Assembly (NCBI GenBank): GCA_027459665.1
Contig: DAIDHN010000016.1
Span: 1 to 64,000 of the forward strand
Origin: Chthonomonadaceae bacterium
Lineage (GTDB): Bacteria > Armatimonadota > Chthonomonadetes > Chthonomonadales > Chthonomonadaceae
Direction: 5' to 3'
DNA length: 64,000 nt
A program made the position numbers and the translations under genes. Position 1 is the first letter of the stretch. Every line of letters begins with the position of its first letter. Positions 1 through 8,283 of the stretch are shown in pieces. A model generated the notes under the pieces. That model saw only the letters and a program-made list of their open reading frames with translations. It had not been told where the DNA came from and made no database searches.

Positions 1-45
1 CCCCCCCCCGTGGTTGGCGTCGTGGTTGCGATCCTGTTCACTCAT
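1..45 (-). CDS. 5' end of an unidentified gene running off the window
   Basis: Only the first 15 codons are visible: MSEQDRNHDANHGGG. A clear Shine-Dalgarno AAGGAGC lies 10 bases upstream of the ATG, and a near-consensus promoter lies about 110 bases further up. The visible part ends in an uninterrupted run of at least nine G on the coding strand, cut by the window edge. The fragment is hydrophilic with no signal peptide so far. The family cannot be named. The homopolymer near the start codon is a possible slippage site. Confidence 0.75.
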   Translation of the reverse strand, partial: MSEQDRNHDANHGGG

Positions 46-111
46 AATAGTTTGCTCCTTCACAGGGCATGCAGAGGTTGAGTAAAGGGCAGCACATCAA
101 AATGGTGCTGC

Positions 112-143
112 CGAGTGATTAATAAAACGAGTGATTAATAAAA
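112..143. repeat. Perfect 16-bp tandem duplication in a 5' leader
   Basis: The unit CGAGTGATTAATAAAA occurs twice head to tail, without mismatch, between the -10 element and the leader hairpin of the leftmost gene. It is AT-rich and could be a second regulatory site or a recent duplication. No coding role is visible. Confidence 0.85.
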
Positions 144-145
144 CA

Positions 146-184
146 GGTACAACGTATCATACAGCAGTTGTACCAGGTTGTCAA
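146..184 (-). promoter_or_regulatory. Sigma70-type promoter with inverted-repeat operator candidate for the leftmost gene
   Basis: On the minus strand TTGACA (184-179) is followed after exactly 17 bases by TATGAT (161-156). An 8-base inverted repeat, GGTACAAC (146-153) and GTTGTACC (167-174), flanks the -10 element symmetrically with a 13-base spacer, as expected for a repressor site. The transcript would carry a leader of about 110 bases with a hairpin at 88-112 (GGCAGCAC, loop of 9, GTGCTGCC). The regulator is unknown. Confidence 0.65.
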
Positions 185-204
185 GACTTTTTTTTCAGCG
201 GCAG

Positions 205-335
205 CAAGCCAGATCGGATGCGGTGGGACGCCCGTAGCTCACAGGAGGGAGGGCAGCCCATATCGTTCATCGTCTGCAGCCCTCAAAGGAGGGGCTTTGC
301 ATAATAGAACGGGGTTTCAACCCTGTGGAGCAGCA
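205..335 (+). repeat. Dispersed intergenic repeat, copy A
   Basis: This stretch aligns with the reverse complement of roughly 42983-43110. Identical blocks, in the same order and spacing, include GGACGCCCG, CAGCCCA, CGTCTGCAGCCCTC and GAACGGGGTTTCAAC, with diverged sequence between them. It lies in the 515-base non-coding gap before gap. Short open frames crossing it on both strands look non-coding. It could be a non-autonomous mobile element or a structured RNA family. Confidence 0.75.
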
Positions 336-462
336 GCAAGCGGCTGCATCGGCCCTGGGGCCACAGGCGGGTACGTCTGCACTCTTCATCATCAACTGTG
401 GCATCCCTATGCTGCAGCACCTGTCTGGCAGTCCCAATTCCGTCGCGGGCAGGATGCAACAG

Positions 463-492
463 TTGATTCAGGAGTTGCATAAGTGCTACAAT
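463..492 (+). promoter_or_regulatory. Candidate promoter of the glycolytic genes
   Basis: TTGATT and TACAAT are separated by 18 bases, placing a start site about 60 bases before gap. The same -10 hexamer TACAAT, preceded by GC, occurs in the candidate promoter of atpD. Assigned by eye only. Confidence 0.45.
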
Positions 493-533
493 ATAATGTT
501 ACTGCATGAGAAAGCATCTAGATGCAATCCTGA

Positions 534-1574
<1,041 letters not shown>

Positions 1575-1585
1575 AACCAGATGCA

Positions 1586-1625
1586 AAGAGAGGGGACAGG
1601 AGCTATCCTGCCCCTCTCTTTTTTG
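1586..1625 (+). terminator. Intrinsic terminator between gap and pgk
   Basis: A GC-rich stem formed by AGAGAGGGGACAGGA and TCCTGCCCCTCTCT (one bulged base, four-base loop) runs directly into a T tract. It starts 12 bases after the gap stop codon, so pgk-tpiA depend on read-through or their own promoter. Confidence 0.85.
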
Positions 1626-1654
1626 TCTTACCGCATATGCGGAGTAAAACACCC

Positions 1655-2842
1655 ATGAACAAGAAAACAATACAAGATATAGAGGTACACGGCAAAAAAG
1701 TTCTCTGCCGTGTAGATTTCAATGTGCCTCAGGATGAGAACGGCGCAATCACAGACGATACCCGCATAAGAGCGGCTCTGCCCACCATACAATATCTGCT
1801 GCAGCAGGGCACCCGTCTCATTCTTGTTTCCCACCTGGGCAGACCAAAGGGGATAACGCCAAAGTATACGCTTGCACCAGTGGCAGTACGGCTTTCGCAG
1901 CTGCTGGGGCAGCAGGTGCCGCTTGCCCCCACCAGCATTGGCCCCGAAGCGGAAGCTGCCGCCGCCGCGCTGGAAAACGGGCATGCGCTGCTGCTGGAGA
2001 ATGTGCGCTACTACCCTGAAGAGGAAAAAAACGATGCCGAGTTTGCACGCAAGCTCGCCTCACTGGCCGAGCTGTATGTAAACGATGCGTTTGGCACCGC
2101 TCACCGGGCGCATGCATCCACCGAGGGAGTTGCGCATCTGCTGCCGGGAGTGGCGGGGTTTTTGATGCAGAAAGAGCTGGACTATTTGGGCAGCGCACTG
2201 GAAAACCCGAAAAGACCCTTTGTAGCCATTCTGGGCGGAGCCAAGGTGAAAGACAAGATTGGCGTGATACGCCAGCTGCTTGAACGCGTGGATACCCTGA
2301 TTATTGGCGGGGGAATGGCCTACACCTTTCTCAAGGCAAAAGGATACGAAATAGGCAAGTCGCTGCTGGATGAAAGCAACCTGGAGTTTTGCAGCGAGGT
2401 AATGCAGAGCGCCGGAGACCGCCTGCTGCTTCCCGTAGATGTGATTACCACCGACCACAACCCGTTTGCCGATGGCGAGGCAGCCTGCAATACTGCAGTC
2501 TGTGCGGCAGATGCCATTCCTGCCGACCTGGAAGGAGCAGACATTGGCCCCGCAACCATTCAGCGCTTTAGCAGCGTGGTGAAACAGGCAGGCACCGTGG
2601 TGTGGAATGGCCCGATGGGTATTTTTGAATTCGCCAAATTTGCCGAAGGCACCAGAGCCGTAGCCAAAGCCCTGGCAGAAAGCGGTGCAGTGAGCATTAT
2701 TGGAGGCGGCGACTCTGCTGCCGCAGTACAGCAAATGGGCTTTGCAGACGCCATGAGCCACATCTCCACCGGAGGCGGCGCCTCGCTGGAGTTTCTGGAG
2801 GGCAAATCACTGCCCGGCGTGGAAGCCCTGCAGGAGAAATAA
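1655..2842 (+). CDS. pgk: Phosphoglycerate kinase
   Basis: The cytosolic glycolytic kinase transfers phosphate from 1,3-bisphosphoglycerate to ADP. At 395 residues it has the family length. Visible signatures are CRVDFNVP near the N-terminus, SHLGRPKG in the substrate-binding domain, the hinge region with WNGPMGIFE, and the nucleotide loop GGGDSAAAV near the C-terminus. An open frame extends upstream to 1514 inside gap, but the N-terminal pgk homology begins only at ATG 1655. tpiA follows after five bases, so the two are co-transcribed. Confidence 0.98.
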   Translation: MNKKTIQDIEVHGKKVLCRVDFNVPQDENGAITDDTRIRAALPTIQYLLQQGTRLILVSHLGRPKGITPKYTLAPVAVRLSQLLGQQVPLAPTSIGPEAEAAAAALENGHALLLENVRYYPEEEKNDAEFARKLASLAELYVNDAFGTAHRAHASTEGVAHLLPGVAGFLMQKELDYLGSALENPKRPFVAILGGAKVKDKIGVIRQLLERVDTLIIGGGMAYTFLKAKGYEIGKSLLDESNLEFCSEVMQSAGDRLLLPVDVITTDHNPFADGEAACNTAVCAADAIPADLEGADIGPATIQRFSSVVKQAGTVVWNGPMGIFEFAKFAEGTRAVAKALAESGAVSIIGGGDSAAAVQQMGFADAMSHISTGGGASLEFLEGKSLPGVEALQEK

Positions 2843-2847
2843 AACCT

Positions 2848-3642
2848 ATGAGAACACCGATTATTGCAGGCAACTGGAAAATGCACTGCACACCAGCCGA
2901 GGGAGTAGCGCTTTGCAGGGAACTGCTGCCGCTGCTGCCGGCTGCAAAGGCCCAGATACTGGTATGCCCCCCCTTCACAGCATTGAGTGCCGTGGGTACT
3001 GTGCTTACCGGATCGGAAGTAATGCTGGGCGCACAAGACTGTTTCTGGAAGGAAAAGGGAGCCTACACTGGCCAGATTGCACCGCACATGCTGCGCGAAG
3101 TGGGCTGCAGGGCGGTTATTCTGGGCCATTCTGAGCGAAGAGGAAGATTTGGCGTGCCGGAGCCAGACTTTGATGCACAGATACTGGCGCACTTTGGCGA
3201 CTCAGACCGCACAGTAAACAGAAAAATCAAGGCTGCGCTGGCTGCCGGCCTGCTTCCCATTTGCTGTGTGGGCGAAACCCTGGCAGAAAGGCAGGAAGGC
3301 CGTACCGACATCGTGGTGAAGCGCCAGACCGCCATTGCACTGGAAGGGCTTTCTGCTGAACAGGCGGCAGGGCTTGTGTTTGCCTACGAACCGGTATGGG
3401 CGATTGGCACCGGGGAAGTATGTGCTGCTGAGGAAGCAGACAGAGTGTGCGGAGTAATACGCTCTGCTGTGGGTGAACATGCCGCCGCTGCCGCTGAATC
3501 GGTGCGCATACAGTATGGCGGGAGTGTGAAACCAGACAATGCCGCCGACCTGCTGGCTCGTGCAAACATAGACGGCGCACTGGTGGGAGGCGCCAGCCTG
3601 AAAGCTGCCGACTTTGCCGCCATTGTAGCTGCTGCCGGCTAG
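2848..3642 (+). CDS. tpiA: Triosephosphate isomerase
   Basis: It interconverts dihydroxyacetone phosphate and glyceraldehyde 3-phosphate. The catalytic residues are all present: Lys11 in NWKMH, His94 in GHSERR, and Glu181 in AYEPVWAIGTG. The phosphate-binding motif YGGSVKP is near the C-terminus. At 264 residues it is slightly long. Between GHSERR and the conserved VNRKIKAAL segment it carries about 14 extra residues (around 99-121, including GVPEPDFDAQILAHF) where most homologues have a short FGE-type turn. The gene starts five bases after pgk and ends at a strong bidirectional terminator. Confidence 0.97.
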   Translation: MRTPIIAGNWKMHCTPAEGVALCRELLPLLPAAKAQILVCPPFTALSAVGTVLTGSEVMLGAQDCFWKEKGAYTGQIAPHMLREVGCRAVILGHSERRGRFGVPEPDFDAQILAHFGDSDRTVNRKIKAALAAGLLPICCVGETLAERQEGRTDIVVKRQTAIALEGLSAEQAAGLVFAYEPVWAIGTGEVCAAEEADRVCGVIRSAVGEHAAAAAESVRIQYGGSVKPDNAADLLARANIDGALVGGASLKAADFAAIVAAAG

Positions 3643-3663
3643 CCGCAGGCTGCGCTGAAGTAA

Positions 3664-3697
3664 AAAGAGCGAAGAGACCCGGGTCTCTTCGCTCTTT
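3664..3697. terminator. Bidirectional terminator between tpiA and the convergent selenoprotein operon
   Basis: A perfect 17-bp inverted repeat with almost no loop, AAAGAGCGAAGAGACCC followed by its exact complement, so A and T runs flank it on both strands. It sits between two genes that end toward each other. Confidence 0.85.
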
Positions 3698-3712
3698 GCT
3701 TTGCAGAGTGAA

Positions 3713-4240
3713 TTACTTTTTCTTGCGTGCTGCTTCCTGGGCAAGCAGATGCTGTATCATGGTTCTTACCACTTTCCAGTCGTACGAGCTGCCCACTATC
3801 TGGAAATGACGATTCAGCACCACCGTGAGCGGGATGGCGGTTACTCCGAAACGGGTTGCCACTTCCCCTTTGGGGTCTATGAGCAGAGGGTAGGTAACGC
3901 CATGTTTTTTTCTGAAGGCTCTCAGTTGAGAGAGCGGCATTTTCATTCCTTCAGGAACCGATATGCCTATTACCTGCACTCCCTCGTTGTGGTATGCCTT
4001 CCATACTTCTTTTTGCATATGAGGAGCCTCCTCATTGCACATTGGTCAATAAAAACCGTAGAAGCAGAGCGCTATGATGTGATGGGGAAACTGTTTCAGG
4101 TGCACCAGTCGGTTTTGGGCATTGCGCAGTGCAAAATCCTGTACAGTGTCTCCTTTCTGATATACCTTTGGCGCAGCGAGTGCAATGCCTGCACACATCA
4201 GGGCCAGCGAGGTGATCAGAACAGGTAGGCTTCTTTTCAT
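3713..4240 (-). CDS. Predicted exported thioredoxin-fold selenoprotein (TlpA/ResA-like, UxxC)
   Basis: Read through one in-frame TGA (4048-4046) this is a 175-residue protein. Residues 1-23 form a signal peptide ending ALAA. A TlpA-like thioredoxin fold follows, with the active site FYGFY-U-PMC-NEEAP (U65, C68) where homologues have FWATWCPPC..EMP, and the cis-proline motif FGVTAIP (P137). The TGA therefore replaces exactly the first Cys of the CxxC motif, the reading frame does not change, and a SECIS-like hairpin follows. GGAGGAG precedes the ATG. It is the last gene of an operon with two exported S41 proteins, so it probably acts in the envelope on disulfides. A nonsense-mutated pseudogene is the alternative, but it does not explain the position of the stop. 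Confidence 0.85.
4014..4048 (-). promoter_or_regulatory. Candidate bacterial SECIS element next to the in-frame TGA
   Basis: Six bases after the TGA the minus strand forms TGCA-ATGAGGA, loop GGC, TCCTCAT-A-TGCA: eleven base pairs with one bulged A. The apical loop starts about 17 bases after the TGA and begins with G. Both properties agree with known features of bacterial SECIS elements, which lie inside the coding region and are bound by SelB. No folding program was run. Confidence 0.7.
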
Positions 4241-4265
4241 TCTCCTCCTCTTTCTTGGCGGTTTG

Positions 4266-5735
4266 TTACCGTTTCACCGGTGCACCCACTGCATTCATGG
4301 CAGTGCGCACGGGCTGTGGTTTGGGTGAATACTGGCCGCGCACTTTTTGCAGCGCTGTTTGCAGCGGCATGCCCTGCAGCCTGTCTTGCAGAAAACTGAT
4401 TGCAGCATGCAGCTGATTATCGTCTTTCTTGTCGCTGAAATCCATAGGAGTCCACTTGGGCGATTCTTTTACCTTTATATCGGGCAGCAGGCCGCCGGTA
4501 TGTGGAATGCGCTGGTGGTCTTCATCTGTTTTGTAGTTGAGGTCGTAGTGTGAGGGCGTGAAGTAGAGAGCGGTAGTCAGGCGCAGGCACGAACCGTCAT
4601 CCAGCGGGAAGAGGGTTTGCACGCAGCCTTTTCCAAAGGTGCGCTCTCCAATCAGGGTGCCCACCCCATAATCTCTTACGCAGCCCGACACAATCTCAGA
4701 GGCAGAGGCAGTGCTGCCGTTTACCAGCAGCACCAGCGGCATGGGGTGGTAAGGGCTGGGTATATGTTCCAGTTTGCGCCCTTCTTCATACCCCGAACCC
4801 TCATGTATAATGACTGCATTGTCTCTCAGTTCCAGCTTGTTGTTGTGCTGTACAAAAATGGAAGCAGTTTTTACTGCCATGGTAAGCAGACCACCGGGGT
4901 TGTATCGCAGATCAAATATGAGGGCGCGCATTCCCTGCTTTTTCAGCGCCGCAAACGCATGGTTGAGCTGTGCCACTGTTTGTTCATTGAATTCATCCAG
5001 CACCACCCTTCCAATCTTGTTTTTGGGGTCTTCCATCCAGTATTCCACAATGGGCGGTTTCACCAGTGCGCGCACTATATGAAACTGCAGGGTTTTTTTC
5101 TTGCGTAGTATGGTGAGGTGAACTGTAGTACCTGCCGGGCCTTTGATTAGTTTTACTACATCGTCCACGCTTTTTCCTGTGCAGGGTTTGCCATTCACGG
5201 CTTCTATAATGTCGCCTGCTTTAATGCCTGCCTTTTCGGCTGGCCCGGTTTTGATGGGCATTTCTACCACGGTGTTGGGCGGTTCGCCCAGCAGCATGGC
5301 GCCTATGCCTTCAAAGTCGCCCCGGGTGGTAGTGTCTTGAAACTGGTTCCATTCATTTGGGGTCATAAAGCTGGTGAAAGGGTCGTACAGGTTCAGCAGC
5401 ATGCCTCGAATGGCATTGTAGGTGAGAGTGCGCACACGCATGCGGTTAATTGGCTTGCCGTAGTAGTTTGTGCGCAGCAGCTCTATGGCGGTACGGTAGT
5501 CTTCTTGTGGGGAATCTTTTTTGCTGACTGCCGCGGGTGTTTTGGCAGCGCTTTCTACAGGCAGTGTAGAGTGTTCAACATGAAACTGCACCAGCTGCAG
5601 TTTCACTCTCTGGTTGGCGCGCGCTATTGCTTTTCTGCTGCTCAGGTAGCCGGTTAGCAGTGCAATGGAAATAACGGCTACTGCAGCTGGGAGGAAGTAC
5701 GAGCGTTTGGTTTTGTTGCCGGCGGTTTCTGTCAT
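4266..5735 (-). CDS. S41-family C-terminal processing protease
   Basis: A membrane-anchored serine protease of the CtpA/Tsp type, 489 residues. One hydrophobic segment lies at about 13-31. An S41 N-terminal helical region leads into a PDZ domain (about 140-215, with FEGIGAML and AGIKAGDIIEAVNGKP), then the protease core with FDLRYNPGG. The catalytic dyad is intact: Ser344 in STASASE and Lys369 in RTFGKG. The ATG at 5735 is chosen because it follows the previous gene by 22 bases and the signal anchor fits; an upstream ATG at 5780 would overlap that gene. It probably trims or degrades envelope proteins. Confidence 0.93.
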   Translation of the reverse strand: MTETAGNKTKRSYFLPAAVAVISIALLTGYLSSRKAIARANQRVKLQLVQFHVEHSTLPVESAAKTPAAVSKKDSPQEDYRTAIELLRTNYYGKPINRMRVRTLTYNAIRGMLLNLYDPFTSFMTPNEWNQFQDTTTRGDFEGIGAMLLGEPPNTVVEMPIKTGPAEKAGIKAGDIIEAVNGKPCTGKSVDDVVKLIKGPAGTTVHLTILRKKKTLQFHIVRALVKPPIVEYWMEDPKNKIGRVVLDEFNEQTVAQLNHAFAALKKQGMRALIFDLRYNPGGLLTMAVKTASIFVQHNNKLELRDNAVIIHEGSGYEEGRKLEHIPSPYHPMPLVLLVNGSTASASEIVSGCVRDYGVGTLIGERTFGKGCVQTLFPLDDGSCLRLTTALYFTPSHYDLNYKTDEDHQRIPHTGGLLPDIKVKESPKWTPMDFSDKKDDNQLHAAISFLQDRLQGMPLQTALQKVRGQYSPKPQPVRTAMNAVGAPVKR

Positions 5736-5757
5736 AATTGGTTGTTTCCTCGTTTCC

Positions 5758-7116
5758 TCAAAGCTGGGCCGCAGCTGCATTCACTGCAGCATGGGGATTT
5801 GCAGAGCTGCTGGGCAGCTGTATGGCAGGTGAAAGTCCTTTGCTCAGGTCTTCGCCGCCTGCTGTAAATAGGTGCGCGGTAGTGATTTGCATTGCGGCAC
5901 CGCTGCTCAGGTTGGCAAAAAGCGAGAGGGTGTCATCTCCTGCGGTGCGGCTTCCTACCAGTTTTGCACCGCTGCCCTGCAGGGCTGCCGCCACCATTTC
6001 TGCCAGGCCGGCAGTTCCCCGGTTCACCATAACCACCAGCGGCAGATGCAGTGCATTGGGGGCAGAGTGAATGATCAGCGGGGTTGTTTTGCCTGCGTGC
6101 CGCTCTATTCTCGCCTCTACTCCGCCGCGGGTCAGCCTTGCCAGCAGGTTGCATGCCATTTTGTACCCATCCAGATTTGCATTGGGTGCTGCAGTGACTC
6201 CGCCGGGGTTGTTGCGCAGGTCAAGCACAATGCCGTGTGCATGGCCGGCATTGTCAAGCGCTGCCTGCAGCTCTTTTCCAGCCTGGGGGTTGAACTGGCG
6301 CAGGGCAATGTACTGCACGTTATTGGGCAGGCTGCTGGCCGCTACGGGCGGCACGGAGGTTTCTGCTGTAGTGAGCGATACCGTGACTGGTTTTGCCAGC
6401 CCCTGCCGGGTGTAGGTAATGCCCAGTTTTGTCCCTGTGCCTTCGGTGAGCCGCCGAAGTGCGCGGTAAAGCGATATGCCAGTTTGAAAACGGTTGGCAA
6501 TGGGGGTGAGTTCTGCCTGTTTTTGTACCAGGGTGCGCCCCATTTCTTTCTGAATGCGGGCTACGTCTGCCAGAATAGAATAGGCAATGATCCAGTGCTT
6601 GTTCAGGTAGGTAATGTGGTCTCCCGGCCGAATTCCCGCCTTGTCTGCCGGTCCGCCCGGCGCCACATCCATTACTGTGAGGTAGTCGTAATCTACATCC
6701 AGTTTTTTTTCATCGGTAATGCTCAGCATGGCTCCGATGCCGCTGTAGCTGCCCTGGTAGGCGCCCCGCATGGCGGCAGCCCTCACAGGCGCAAGGTACT
6801 GTGTGTTGGGGTCGTTGAGAGCGGTTACGATTCCCTCCAATGCGCCATTGCTCAGGTTTTGGTCGCCAAAATAGTTGCGTACATAGTCTGTGTGAATATG
6901 GTTCAGCACGCTTGCGAAAATCTGGGCGGGGGGCAGGTTGGGCGATGGCGTGATATTGGGGTTATTCTGTAGCAGAACAGCATGCCCGGCATCTGCCAGG
7001 TGAAGGCTGCCTGCCAGAGCGGCCGGGCCGGCCCCCAGTTTGCGCCCTGTAAAGTAGGCGCTTCCTGTTGCCAGCAGCAGCAGCAGCGCGAGAAATGTGT
7101 TTCTCAAAATCTTCAT
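5758..7116 (-). CDS. S41-family protease homologue lacking catalytic residues
   Basis: About 452 residues, with a signal anchor at residues 5-24, an N-terminal helical region, a PDZ-like segment (YSGIGAML, AGIRPGDHITYLN) and an S41 fold core with LDLRNNPGG. The dyad is lost: the Ser motif STASASE of the neighbouring paralogue corresponds to GTAGLAE here, with Gly replacing the catalytic Ser, and the FGKG Lys corresponds to AGDD. The protein is otherwise complete, so this looks like a pseudo-protease rather than decay. It is the first gene of an operon with the active paralogue and the selenoprotein. It may be a regulatory or scaffolding partner. Confidence 0.88.
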   Translation of the reverse strand: MKILRNTFLALLLLLATGSAYFTGRKLGAGPAALAGSLHLADAGHAVLLQNNPNITPSPNLPPAQIFASVLNHIHTDYVRNYFGDQNLSNGALEGIVTALNDPNTQYLAPVRAAAMRGAYQGSYSGIGAMLSITDEKKLDVDYDYLTVMDVAPGGPADKAGIRPGDHITYLNKHWIIAYSILADVARIQKEMGRTLVQKQAELTPIANRFQTGISLYRALRRLTEGTGTKLGITYTRQGLAKPVTVSLTTAETSVPPVAASSLPNNVQYIALRQFNPQAGKELQAALDNAGHAHGIVLDLRNNPGGVTAAPNANLDGYKMACNLLARLTRGGVEARIERHAGKTTPLIIHSAPNALHLPLVVMVNRGTAGLAEMVAAALQGSGAKLVGSRTAGDDTLSLFANLSSGAAMQITTAHLFTAGGEDLSKGLSPAIQLPSSSANPHAAVNAAAAQL

Positions 7117-7212
7117 TGCAACGCATACTCCACGACACCCCGGCATGCGGGGCGCAAAATAACCGATGAACTCCCTTGCACAATGTACAGAGGAGCTTTG
7201 TGTGCCTGCTAT

Positions 7213-7241
7213 ATTATACAATAATACGCAGAACCAGTCAT
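7213..7241 (-). promoter_or_regulatory. Promoter of the S41/selenoprotein operon
   Basis: On the minus strand ATGACT and a perfect TATAAT are spaced by 17 bases, about 100 bases before the first ATG. It lies in a 320-base gap (7117-7436) between divergent genes in which nothing else was recognised. Confidence 0.6.
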
Positions 7242-7436
7242 TATATGCATCTTTGCCGCTTCTTTGGTGCTGAAGGATGCTTTTGAGGCAGGTTTTTATT
7301 TACTCGGCATCTTTTGCCGTGATCTATCATCTATTTTGACGCTGCTGCCCAATGCACCCTGCACTGCCGCTGAAACCTGCCCCTCACTGCTTCCGTATGA
7401 AAAACAGGTGCGAAGTTACGCAACAGGGAGAAAACC

Positions 7437-7889
7437 ATGTGGCCAATGCTTGTGAAGTTGCTGGGTGACCGGCTGGTGCATAAAGAGCTGAAGCGGCGTA
7501 CAAACGGCTTTTTTGATGTGCGCCTGGGTATAAGGCTGCTGCGCAGCAAACAGGTGCCTGTGCGCCCGAAACTGCTTGCAACAGGGCTGGCATGCGCTTT
7601 GCTGGCGGCTTTGCTGGCAGCAGAATTTCCCATCGAATCTCTGCTGGCCACCCTGCTGGTAGGTATGCCGATTGATGTGGCAGTAGACGGACTGGAGATT
7701 ATTGTTGCGCCGCTGCTTTTCACAGCGCTGATGCTGCCCTGGCTGGCGCCCCGTGTACTTGTAGAGGCAGTTCGCGATGGCAGAACCGAGGTTATGCTCG
7801 ATTCTTCGGCAGAGCCTCAGCTTTATACTGGCACAAACCACGGGGAAACTGCTACTCCTGCAGCTTTATTGCGAAATGATGGGCGGTGA
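7437..7889 (+). CDS. Small membrane protein of unknown function
   Basis: 150 residues with a basic N-terminal region, then hydrophobic segments at about 46-62, 68-84 and 88-105, and a polar C-terminal tail. GGGAG precedes the ATG. The pattern of a basic leader followed by a P-ID containing hydrophobic block (GMPIDVAVDG) faintly resembles DUF1232/YkvA proteins, but this is not a firm match. Its last 38 bases overlap the 3' end of the convergent acetyltransferase gene. Confidence 0.65.
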   Translation: MWPMLVKLLGDRLVHKELKRRTNGFFDVRLGIRLLRSKQVPVRPKLLATGLACALLAALLAAEFPIESLLATLLVGMPIDVAVDGLEIIVAPLLFTALMLPWLAPRVLVEAVRDGRTEVMLDSSAEPQLYTGTNHGETATPAALLRNDGR

Positions 7890-8283
7890 TGAGCAGGCGT
7901 TCTCGCAGGTAAAAACGGTGGGCCTCGTACCGCTGTACGCCTGAATCTAGGTGCAGCTGGCCGCAGTTCTCATCAAGCGCAGTCTGTTTCAGGTAGCTCA
8001 GCAGCGCCTGCCCGTGCCCTTGCGAGCGCAGGCTCGTGTCTGTTGCCAGATCGTCTACGTAAAGGTATTTGCCCCACGAAAGGCTTTCTAGAATGCGGTA
8101 GCCGGCTACTGCTGCTGCCTCGCCGTCTTCGGTAATGGTAAATGCCAGGCGGTATCCCTGCTCCATTTGCCGCAGCACCTGCCGGGTGAACACATCGGGG
8201 TCTGCAAGGTGCGGCCTCAGTTGGACCATAACGGTGTGGCAGGCTCGAATCTGTTCCTCTGTGCGCGCTTCATGAATGGTCAT
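7852..8283 (-). CDS. GNAT-family N-acetyltransferase
   Basis: 143 residues. The acetyl-CoA-binding motif of the family is seen in the centre (DLATDTSLRSQGHGQALL, with the Q/RxxGxG/A loop), after a beta strand containing the YLYVDDL segment. The substrate is unknown. The start codon overlaps the stop of the upstream HAD gene (ATGA), indicating translational coupling. The C-terminus has an unusual HxFYLRERLLITAHHF ending, typical of GNATs that end in a final beta strand. Confidence 0.88.
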   Translation of the reverse strand: MTIHEARTEEQIRACHTVMVQLRPHLADPDVFTRQVLRQMEQGYRLAFTITEDGEAAAVAGYRILESLSWGKYLYVDDLATDTSLRSQGHGQALLSYLKQTALDENCGQLHLDSGVQRYEAHRFYLRERLLITAHHFAIKLQE

